From Anthoceros angustus (Eukaryota > Streptophyta > Anthocerotopsida > Anthocerotales > Anthocerotaceae): DNA of 64,000 nucleotides. Location: NCBI GenBank assembly GCA_010909165.1, contig MU008175.1, positions 62,001 to 126,000 of the forward strand, given 5' to 3'. Below, one piece after another: positions 11,324 through 19,786 of the stretch. How positions within the stretch are numbered: position 1 is the first letter of the stretch; every line of letters starts with the position of its first letter. Made by a program: the position numbers and the translations under genes. A model generated the notes under the pieces. The model was not told the origin of the DNA and ran no database searches. It saw nothing but the letters and a program-made list of their open reading frames with translations.

Positions 11324-12004
11324 GCCTTTCACATCAAAGACGACAAGCGAACTGCGAACTGCGAACGGCGAACGGCGCAATGCGCCTTTAATGCTTTGGC
11401 AGATTACCGAAAATAGCATAACTACGCGCATAGCTGGCCTCACAGCGTCGTGAGCACCGAACGGCACATGTGGCTTTCACATCGAAGAAGACAAGCTTCC
11501 TCTTCACTGCGCAGTGTACTTTAATGAACTGCATCGAAAACCTAGAATAGAAATACTACGCGGTTTTTAGGCTCACAGATTAGTAATGACAGTAGCGCGT
11601 GCTTGGGAATAAGCTTTCATAATAAGTGCCCGAAAATGCAGATCGATCGGTGTATCCAGTAGGGTTAAGTGAGTTAAATAATAAGTTTTATTTATAATGT
11701 TATTCTAAGAGAGCATGAGATCATAAGAGATAGGTCTAGCCCTAGACCTACATAAGAAGGGGTGTGTGGTATGTCTTCCACTCTTTTGCATTCTCATGTT
11801 AGGGTTTTCATTTCTTGGGTGTCCTGTCCCATTTCGTTTGTGGAGAAGAGTCTTGCTGGTTTTTTTCATGTGTTATGTTAGAGTTGTTTTTTTGTTATTT
11901 AGTTTTCTTGGTATAGACAATCCTCTACCAAGGTCTTGGTATCTTGAAGTTTTGAAGTGCATGGTTTCTTCATTAAAGTTTTATATGATATTTTATGCCC
12001 TGAA

Positions 12005-12430
12005 ATGATGAAAAGGTTTGCAATCTTAGTTCTCCAAGTTCATCAATCTGTTCCTAATGCTCTTCTTCAAGAAGATAGTTTATTGCTTTATTCTATGATT
12101 ATAGCTGTTTTAATCACAATTATTGTGGCAGCTAGCGGAAAGGAGATTGAACGAAAGCGATCTAGAATATGGTGGAAATTCCCTCGTCAAGAAACACTGT
12201 GGCGAGATGTTCGCATGAGAGCTTGGCAAACTAATGGAGAAGCGGTGAGAGATGCTCAATGGCGTTTTGCTTATAGGATGTCATACCCTAATTTCATGGC
12301 CTTGGTTGACCTTTTCAAGCCTTATATTGTGCGTGTTGGGTTAAGAGAACCAGTGGAGTTGCACCATGCTGTTGCCATGGTGTTGCATCGACTCGCTAGA
12401 GGGCTTCCACCACATATTGTTGCAGACATG
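12005..12430 (+). pseudogene. Harbinger transposase, N-terminal half only
   Basis: Encodes the region from SRIWWKFPRQETLWRDVRMR through RFAYRMSYPNFMALVDLF to HRLARGLPPHIVADM, closely parallel to the fuller copy at 13719-14918. The frame then runs into antisense Myb-like sequence and stops at 12550. All three acidic catalytic residues lie downstream of the breakpoint in the sister copy, so this one is inactive. Confidence 0.8.
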
Positions 12431-12888
12431 CCATTGGGGATTCCCGCGAACTTGGGGTTGTTGTCACAAAGTGTTGCCATTGCAGCAAAGTGTGGCCAAG
12501 AGGAGTTTGTTTGGCCAGAGCTTGCTTTCATGTCCTTCTCCTTCCTGTAGTGCTTCTTCAAGTTTTGTAATTTTTGTTTGCATTTCCTAGCTGTGAGGTT
12601 GTCCATGTTGCAGGTGCTGCTGATTTCTTGGGCAATTCGTGTCCAGTGCTTCGTCCCCAAATTCCCGTGCTTGAGGTGCACAATCTGCATCTCCAAGTAA
12701 GCTTCAATGAGTGTTGTTGTGGCCCCTTCACTCCATGCGATGGATTCGGGTCGTTTGCCTGCAGCTTTGAGGAAATCTTTGGCACTTCCAAGCATAACAT
12801 CGTTGTCTGACTCCCCCTTGTTCCCTATGCTGTGCCATAGCATTTCTTCTCCACCAGTACCCGTGTAGACACGAATGGTTTCCTCCAT
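12431..12888 (-). CDS. Harbinger Myb/SANT-like DNA-binding protein (inner element)
   Basis: From ATG 12888 the frame reads an acidic leader (SDNDVMLGSAKDF), then a trihelix/SANT-like domain: WSEGATTTLIEAYLEMQ, HWTRIAQEISSTC, LTARKCKQKLQNLKKHYRKE. In PIF/Harbinger elements this second protein binds the terminal repeats and partners with the transposase. The native C-terminus ends near 12431. Beyond it the frame continues into antisense transposase sequence up to a stop at 12322, making a chimeric tail created by the internal deletion. No frameshift is visible in the domain itself. Confidence 0.7.
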
Positions 12889-13353
12889 GATGCAGTATTC
12901 CAAGAGTGACGGACGCCTTGGACGCTTGCACGTTGGTGTTGCATAAATCCACACCCGGTGCACAATCACGGTTTAGGGTTTTAGGTAATAGAGTTTAAGA
13001 TCCCGGGGATATGTAACGGAACCAGCGCCTGCACCCGCCTTATTGTGGAGGCTATTTACAGGTACACGACACTATGGAAGGCGCAGTGAGAAGTTGAGTT
13101 GCAAGGAGAAAGAAACCTTAAAATAAGGTATTAGCGTTTTCTAAGTCATCGCGCAGCCACCTTGTTTGCCGATGTGAAAGCCGCGCGGGCGCGCACCGCG
13201 CGGGCTTTATGACTCCGTGATAAGCGGGCCGGGTCGACATGATAAGTCGGCCGGGTCCCCGTGGCCTAACCTAATGACGATGATATATAATCTCGCTGGC
13301 TTAGCCATACGGCTATACAAGCATGTGGATAGGGTGTGGTCTAGCTTGTGGCC

Positions 13354-13499
13354 GTGTTCCTTGTGCAGGGTGTGCTCTAGCTTGTGGGCGTGTTCCTAGT
13401 GCAGATGGTCACTCGCCATGATGGAGTGTTCCTTGTGCAGGGTGTGCACAAGCTTGTGGGCGTGTTCCTAGTGCAGATGGTCACTCGCCATGATGGAGT
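13354..13499. repeat. Tandem duplication of about 72 bp
   Basis: Two units, at 13354-13425 and 13426-13499. Each contains gtgttccttgtgcagggtgt, then agcttgtgggcgtgttccta, then a block ending ccatgatggag. It sits in the 5' leader of the outer Harbinger transposase. Confidence 0.85.
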
Positions 13500-13718
13500 G
13501 TGTTCTTTTTGAGTTGTGTTCTTTCATGACATAAGTCTCCTCATGATAGAGTGTGGGTTAATGTTCTTTTGGTGTTGAGTTTTAAGGATTATTTTTTCTT
13601 ATTTTTAGCCTGATTTTTTATGAATATCATTATGAGTACATTTGCATAATTATGTCTTCAATTATTACTATAAGCTCATGATTCTATTCCTCCTACTCAT
13701 GATGAGGATGACAATTTG

Positions 13719-14918
13719 ATGTTATACTCCATGTTTATAGCTGTAATGGTCACATTGCTTGCGGCTAGAAGTGAAGAGGAGATCATTCGGAAGCGAAGAA
13801 GAGTATGGTGGAAATTTCCTCATCAAATCACACTATGGCGGGATGTACACATAAGGGCTTGGCAAATTGAAGGGGATGAGGTACGGGATGCTCAATGGCG
13901 TTTTGCTTACAAGATGTCGTACCCTAATTTCATGGCTTTAGTTGACCTTTTCAAGCCATACATTGTGCGTGCTGGGTTTAGAGAACCTCTGGAGTTGCAC
14001 CACGCTATTGCCATGGTTTTGCATCGGCTTGCTAGAGGCCTTCCTCCTCATATTGTTGCTAACATGTATGGAGTTGGTGCATCTACCGTGATTCAATATA
14101 CCTTGTTGGTTACGGAGGTTTTAAGCAATCCTGAGAAGTTGTTTTCCAATTTTATTTCTTGGCCTTCTGCAACTCGCCAACAGGATATCTCGGCAAGATT
14201 TATGGAACTCACAGGTTTACCCAATATGGTTGGAGCTGTTGATGGGTCACATATTAAACTAGCAGCACAACCAAATAAACAGGACAATCCTGTGGCTTAT
14301 TGGTGTCGCCATGATATTCATTTTGTTGTTCTGCAAGAAATCTGTGATGCTGACAAGTTATTCCTAGATGTTTCTTGCACACATCCTGGTGGAGTACATG
14401 ATGCAACTATTTTGAGGGAGAGAAGTATATGGCAAAGGATGGTTCAGGGTCAAATTTTAACAGAGCCATCCTTGGAGGTTTTTGGGACAAAAATCACTCC
14501 TTATATCGTGGGGGACAGTGCGTACCCTTTGATGCCTTTTTTGATTAAAGCATTTCATGCAATGGGAGGTAACAATGAGAAAGCCAAGTTCAACAAGAGC
14601 ATGCGTCGGGGACGTGTGAAAATAGAGAACTCATTTGCTCTATTGAAGAACAAATGGCGCATACTGAAGAACTGAAATGTGAGGTTGAAATATGCAACTC
14701 AAGTTGTCATAGCTTGTTGTGCACTTCATAATTATTGCATTATGATTGGAGAGGCCCAACCTAGTGACGTTGATGACGACCCGTTTCCTTTACGTGGCCT
14801 CCGTAATAGGAATATGTTGGATGATATATCTGTTAGGCAGATGCATAGCGAGGCAAAAACAAGGAGGGAAGCCTTATTTCAAGGCTGGAAAAATTCCCGG
14901 CATGGGGAAGCCGCATAA
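13719..14918 (+). pseudogene. Harbinger DDE transposase with a premature stop
   Basis: The long frame starts at ATG 13719 and shows the full DDE nuclease layout. First Asp: GAVDGSHIKL (codon 14241). Second Asp: HPGGVHDATIL (codon 14400). Glu: VKIENSFALLKNKWRIL (codon 14625). A TGA at 14673-14675 interrupts the frame. The expected C-terminal helix follows immediately in the same frame (LKYATQVVIACCALHNYC) and runs to the TAA at 14918. The only visible lesion is therefore one nonsense codon, just after the catalytic Glu block. In these elements the protein acts in the nucleus together with the Myb-like partner. Confidence 0.85.
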
Positions 14919-15723
14919 TTTTGAGGAGTACAGTGTGTAAAACAAATCCACACAAAAACATAGAATCGTTTAACTCTTCTCCACATTCGATGCACCTTTT
15001 CTTTTGGGCGCTTTCCTAAAACCACGGCTATGTAGTTGGTTCTCCAACTGCATCTGTTGTTTCTTCATATCATGCTCTAATAGAAGTGTTTGCATCTTCA
15101 CAGAGTTTTCCATTTTGGCAGCCTCAATTGCTGATAGGCACTAAGCAAAAGCTGCTAACCCAGTAACGATGTCCTTGCCCAATCCAGCAGAAGACCTCCG
15201 GCGCTTCACTTTTCTACATCGTACACCCTCTTAAGCTTGCTGGTCACTATCGTTGTCCCAAGGTGAGGATGCAGGCTCCGGTATGGCCCTATGGCCATGT
15301 GCTCCTGCGCTGTTGAACGTAAGAAAAGAAGACCACACACAAGACTGCACGAGGTTAGCAATCTCCACTTACAACAAAGGCCTACCAAACCACACAAGAA
15401 GGACTCATCTCAGTTTGGCAGACACACACAAGATTATGATATCAAAGAGACCAGGTTAGCAGCGAGACAAGCACCTCAAGTTAGGCAGGCACTCAAAATT
15501 AGCAGGCACTCAAAATTGGCAGCCACCTCAAGTTAGGAAGACACTCAGAATTGGCAGGCACATAAGATTGTGGAGAGCACATGTGCTTGGAGGCGTGACA
15601 GCATGGCAAGCACCTTTGTCAGGCATAAAAGCTTTGCATCGTGGAGTTGCAGTGCAAAGCTACTTCTCATGAGCGTGAAGCGGTGGAGGTGGGCTGCACC
15701 ACACCATCCACAGGTGTGCCATC

Positions 15724-17115
15724 TGAGGAGTGCCAAAACCGATGTCCGCACTCCTGGCGACGGGTTTTAGGCTTGTTTTGTTTTGGGTCGTTCTTGTGGG
15801 GATAGGAAGGAGTTAGCCAATAAGGCGTTTGGCGGTGCATAGAGTGCAATCCTAACCTGGGTCCGTTGGGCGCGAGCAGGTCCGGCCGAGGTCCGACGGA
15901 GTGGTCCGGTCGAGGTCCGACGGAGTGGTCCGGTCGAGGTCCGACGGAGTGGTCCGGTCGAGGTCCGACGGAGTGGTCCGGTCGGTCGGGAGTGGTCCGG
16001 CCGAGGTCCGACGTGGTGCGCACGTTGGCATAGTTTGGAGCGGATCTCTTGGAAAGGGCGTGGTGGTGGAAGAAGTCCGTTGCAATGATGAGCTACGTCT
16101 GGCGGTTACTCGACCGGGTTAGGGTACATACATAGGTGGGTTAGATTAGGATATGTGGGGTATATAGGAAGGCTGGCGTCCAAGACGGAGACTATCCGGT
16201 ACCATCTTGGCGCTCCGTGTGCTCTTGCCTTCGTGCTCGAGGCGGAGTGAGTTCTGCGTCCGTGCGATTAATTGGTGGTAGAGGATGTGTTTAGGGCTCG
16301 GTGACGAGCTCCGCCAACACGCTTGATGGGTGCACGGGGCGGACTTGAGCTCGGGAGGTGCTCGCGGGTGAATTCTCGGGTGCGAGACTAACCTTGGAGG
16401 CTGGAGCGGAGGCTGTGGGGTTGCAGTGCAAAGCTACTTCTCATGAGCGTGAAGCGGTGGAGGGATTAGGGGCGCTTGGGGTGTCTCACGGGCGGAAGCC
16501 ATCCTTGAGGCACGGAACGGAGGCTGTGGAGTTGCAGTGAAGCCACTTCTCTGAGCGTGAAGCGGTCGGAGGGATTAGGAGGCGCTTGGGGGTGACCTGC
16601 TGGGCGGAAGCCATCCTTGGAGGCTGCTGGAACGGAGGCTGTGGGGTTGCAGGCTGCAAAGCTACTTCTCCGCAGAACGTGAAGCAGCCGGAAGGGGCAA
16701 AGGCGGCTGGTGTGAATACATCGGCGTGTTGGTGTTGTGACTACCAGCTGGTGATGGACAAGAGAGGAGGGTCGCGTTGCGGCGTGTGTGTTGAGGTGGA
16801 GTTGTGGCCGGACAGAGTTGAGGAGCGGAGGCTGGAGCGGAGGCTGGAGCGGAGGCGCATCGCTAAACTGTTCGGTGGTCTTGAAACCGGCGGGGTTGTG
16901 GGAAGGTCCGGTGGCTGCGCGTCTGGTCCGACGAGTTGTGGAGGGCCACACACTTAGGGTTGTGGAGCCGCCGGACCCAACATGATGAAGTCCGTTCGAG
17001 GCGGTGGGACGTGAAACTCGAGCGAATAAGCACGAGACCATTCCCTTGGGGAACGGACTCCTTCCTACAACGACACGGGATTGTCTGGCGCGGTGGCTGA
17101 AAAAGTCGCGCCACA
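15724..17115 (+). repeat. Left LTR
   Basis: Begins tgaggagtgccaaaaccg and ends cgcgccaca. It contains a perfect 24-bp tandem repeat (three units, 15901-15972, each gtggtccggt...) and, at about 16390-16700, three imperfect units of about 110 bp built around 'ggcggaagccatccttgg ... gagcgtgaagcgg'. It differs from the right LTR by many small indels and some substitutions, so the insertion is not recent. Confidence 0.9.
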
Positions 17116-17118
17116 TTT

Positions 17119-17136
17119 TGGCGCCGTTGCCGGGGA
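17119..17136 (+). other. Primer-binding site complementary to tRNA-Asp
   Basis: The sequence tggcgccgttgccgggga lies 3 bases after the left LTR. It is the complement of the 3' end of plant tRNA-Asp including CCA (..CCCCGGCAACGGCGCCA). The same site is known from Athila-type and related Ty3 elements. Confidence 0.85.
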
Positions 17137-17522
17137 ATGGTATTGTTGTGGACTGCTGCCTGAGTTAGTAGATATGAGTAGGACGACTGCCAGACTGCGG
17201 GTGTGGATGGGTGTAATGGTCGGGCAGTTTGTGGAGTATATAGAAGTAGGGAGGATGCACAGGACCGGACGCCGAGGGTGCGAATCTAGCGGGAGGCCTA
17301 GCATGCTCAAAGGGAGAAAGAAGATGGGCACGGGCGCTGGGGAGGACGGCACATCAACCTCGGAGGAGGCGACTCATCCTCAACGGAGGATGAATCTTGG
17401 TAAAAAAAAGAATCCCAATGTTGCCGGACTTGCTGACACCTGAGGAGGTAGTAAAAGCTGAGAAGGGGAGAGTCCGACGGGAGGAGCGGAGTATTGCCCG
17501 GGGTGTTGGCGGGGCCGCCAAC

Positions 17523-17539
17523 AGATGAGAAGGGGAGTA
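17523..17539 (+). other. Polypurine tract
   Basis: The purine run agatgagaaggggagta, with only its penultimate base a pyrimidine, directly abuts the right LTR (tgtggagtgcc at 17540). This is where plus-strand priming should occur. Confidence 0.8.
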
Positions 17540-18953
17540 TGTGGAGTGCCAAAACCGATGTCCGCACTCCTGGCGACTGGTTTTAGGCTTGTTTTGTTTT
17601 TTTGGGTCGTTACTGTTAAGGGGATAGGAAGGGTTAGCCAATAAGGCCGTTTGGCGGTGCATAGAGTGCAATCCCTAACCCTGAGTCCGTTGGGCGAGCA
17701 GTGTGGTGGTCGGTCGAGGTCCGGCGGAGTGGTCGGTCGAGGTCCGGCGGAGTGGTGGTCGGTCGAGGTCCGACGGAGTGGTCGGTCGGTCCGGCGGTGG
17801 TCGGTCGAGGTCCGACGGAGTGGTCCGTCCGGCGGTCCGCATTGGGTGCAGCTGGCGGCGTAGTCTAGTTGGCATAGTTTGGAGCGGATCTCGCTTGGAA
17901 AGGGCGTGGGCGGTGGAAGAAGTCCGTTGCAATGATGAGCTACGTCTGGCGGTTACTACGACCGAGTTAGGGTACATACATAGGTGGGTTAGATTAGGAT
18001 ATGTGGGGTATATAGGAAGGCTGGCGTCCAAGGCGGAGACTATCCGGGTACCATCTTGGCGCTCCGTGTGCTCTTGCCTTCGTGCTCGAGGAGGCGGAGT
18101 GAGTTCTGCGTCACCGTGCGGGATTAATTGGTGGTAGAGGGATGTGTTTAGGGCTCGTGACGAGCTCCGCCAACACGCTTGATGGAGTGCGGGGCCAGGG
18201 GCGGACTTGAGCTCGGGAGGTGCTCATGGGTGAATTCGGGTCGAGACTAACCTTGGAGGCTGGAGCGGAGGCGTGGAGTTGCAGTGAAGTCACTTCTCTG
18301 CAGGCGTGAAGCGGTCGGAGGGATTAGGGGCGCTTGGGGTGTCTGCCGGGCGGAAGCCATCCTTGGAGGCTGGAGCGGAGGCGTGGAGTTGCAGTGAAGT
18401 CACTTCTCTGAGCGTGAAGCGGTCGGAGGGATTAGGGGCGCTTGGGGGAACTGCTGGGCGGAAGCCATCCTTGGAGGCTGGAGCGGAGGCTGTGGGGTTG
18501 CGGCGCAAAGCTACTTCTCCATGAGCGTGAAGCGGTAGGAAGGCAAAGCGGCTGGTGTGAATACATCAGGCGTGTTGGTGTTGTGACTACCGGTGGTGAT
18601 GGACAAGAGAGGAGGGTCGGCGTTGGCGTGTGTGTTGGGGTGGAGTTGTGGCCGACGAGTTGAGGCCGGGCGCTAGTCGTGAGAGGCGGAGGAGCGTCGC
18701 TAAACTGTTCGGTGTCTTGGAGAAACCCGGCGGGGTTGTGGGAAGGTCCGGTGGGCTGCAGCGTCCGAGAGTTGTGGAGGGCCACACACTTAGGGTTGTG
18801 GAGCCGGACCCAACATGATGAAGTCCGTTCGAGGCGGTGGGGCGTAGAGCTCAGGCGGGAATAAGCGAGACCATTCCCTTGGGAACGGACTCCTTCCTAC
18901 AACGACACGGGATTGTGCGCGCCCGGCTGGCCGTCAGCAAAAGTCGCGCCACA
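17540..18953 (+). repeat. Right LTR
   Basis: Begins tgtggagtgccaaaaccg and ends cgcgccaca, followed by the CCATC duplication. The 24-bp repeat of the left LTR is degenerate here (ggtccggcggagtggtcggt variants). The 110-bp subrepeat region at about 18240-18540 again shows three units. Confidence 0.9.
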
Positions 18954-19022
18954 CCATCCAGTGTCGTGTCTTCGTCATGCTCCATCTTGGGCTTGGTTTG
19001 TGAAGTCCAGTCGAAGGTGGCT

Positions 19023-19490
19023 TTACCTGTGCGTTTGGAATTCCAGCGAACTTGTGATTGCCCTCACAAAGGGCACCATCGCCTCGTAGTGCACCCAAGT
19101 AGAGTTCACTTGGCCTGAGCTTGTCTTGGACTCCTTCTCTTTCCTGTATTTTTTCTTCAAATTCTCCAGCTTCTGCTTACACTTTTTTGCCGTCAAGCCA
19201 ACAATCTTGCAGGAGCTACTCACATCTTTAGAGATTTGTGTCCAATGTCTAGTTGTCAAGTTGCCGCGCTTGAGGTGGACCACTTGCATCTCGATATATG
19301 CCTCGATTAAAGTCGCAGTTGCTTCTTCGGTCCAAGTGAGGACCTCCGAACGTTTTTCTACGGCGTCTGCATATTCCCTAGCACTCCCTGGCAGCACATC
19401 ATCATCCGAATCTTGCTTCATATTTTCTGTACCGGCCAGAAGCGACTCCTGAGTACTTGTATTGGTGAAGATATGCACGGCTTCCTCCAT
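19023..19490 (-). pseudogene. Harbinger Myb/SANT-like protein (outer element), frameshifted at its end
   Basis: From ATG 19490: acidic leader (SDDDVLPGSAREY), then WTEEATATLIEAYIEMQ, HWTQISKDVSSSC and LTAKKCKQKLENLKKKYRKE, parallel to the inner element's protein. Near the C-terminus the inner copy reads AMATLCDNNPKFAGIPNG. Here one base is missing after AM, and the equivalent LCEGNHKFAGIPN lies in another frame. The protein therefore ends in an unrelated tail (SLEFQTHR). The DNA-binding domain is intact. Confidence 0.75.
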
Positions 19491-19786
19491 TGTTCAGAGA
19501 GGGTATGCAGCACCAAGGCAAGGCAACGTACGGCCTTGTCCGCATCACCCACAGCAATTCGGGCGGGCTAGGTAATGGCAGATTCACAGGACTTATGGAT
19601 CTGGCGGTTGCAAAGGAACCGGTGCAACCCTACAAATAAAGGGCCTTTTTGGCTCATTGCGACTTGGAAGGCGCCGTAAGGGGACAGCTCTTCGCGGAAA
19701 AGAAGGCCAAAAATAAGGTATTCCCCTTCTTTTCGGAGTGAACTGCGAACAGCGCCGTTCACTTTGTCGTCTTTGATGTGAAAGGC

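Larger units (their letters stand above)
11472..13182 (+). mobile_element. Nested, internally deleted PIF/Harbinger element
   Basis: The ends share ggctttcacatcg at 11472-11484 and, reversed, at 13170-13182. They resemble the outer element's ends. The subterminal sequence (gcgcagtgtactttaatgaa and onward) is also alignable to the outer element's 11375-11450, so the two are the same family. It keeps the 5' half of a transposase (+) and a Myb/SANT-like gene (-). The transposase 3' half and the spacer between the genes are deleted at about 12430. Confidence 0.7.
15724..18953 (+). mobile_element. Non-autonomous LTR retroelement with intact structural signals
   Basis: Two direct repeats of about 1.4 kb (15724-17115 and 17540-18953) begin TG and end CA. 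They are flanked by a perfect 5-bp target duplication CCATC (15719-15723 and 18954-18958). A primer-binding site follows the left LTR and a polypurine tract precedes the right one, fixing the + orientation. The internal part is only 424 bp and holds no pol gene. A short frame (17174-17443, MSRTTARLRVWMGVMVGQF...) might be a gag remnant. Long LTRs with a tiny interior do not fit TRIM (short LTRs) or LARD (long interior) well. The element interrupts the spacer between the two Harbinger genes, so it is younger than the outer Harbinger. Confidence 0.9.
11324..19786 (+). mobile_element. PIF/Harbinger DNA transposon (outer element of the nest)
   Basis: Terminal inverted repeats of 23 bp are perfect: 11324-11346 (begins gcctttcacatc) and the reverse complement of 19764-19786. 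Between them lie the two genes expected of a PIF/Harbinger element in convergent orientation: a DDE transposase (+, 13719-14918) and a Myb/SANT-like protein (-, 19023-19490). Two later insertions enlarge it: a second Harbinger (11472-13182) and an LTR retroelement (15724-18953). Removing both leaves about 3.5 kb, normal for the family. The 3-bp target duplication (TWA) usual for the family could not be identified confidently. Both genes carry disabling mutations, so the element is not autonomous now. Confidence 0.8.

Noticed and set aside
11766-12008. Hydrophobic frame upstream of the inner Harbinger transposase
   Set aside because: T-rich leader sequence with no family signature, most likely untranslated or intronic.
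13176-13207. GC-rich hairpin as a terminator or regulatory site
   Set aside because: The imperfect palindrome (gccgcgcgg ... ccgcgcgggc) sits at the inner Harbinger's end. It is more simply explained by terminal-repeat and flanking sequence, and I see no independent evidence for a function.
15852-18864. Many overlapping frames on both strands (Arg/Ser/Asp-rich repeats)
   Set aside because: They lie inside the LTRs and reflect the 24-bp and 110-bp subrepeats, which lack stops in several frames.
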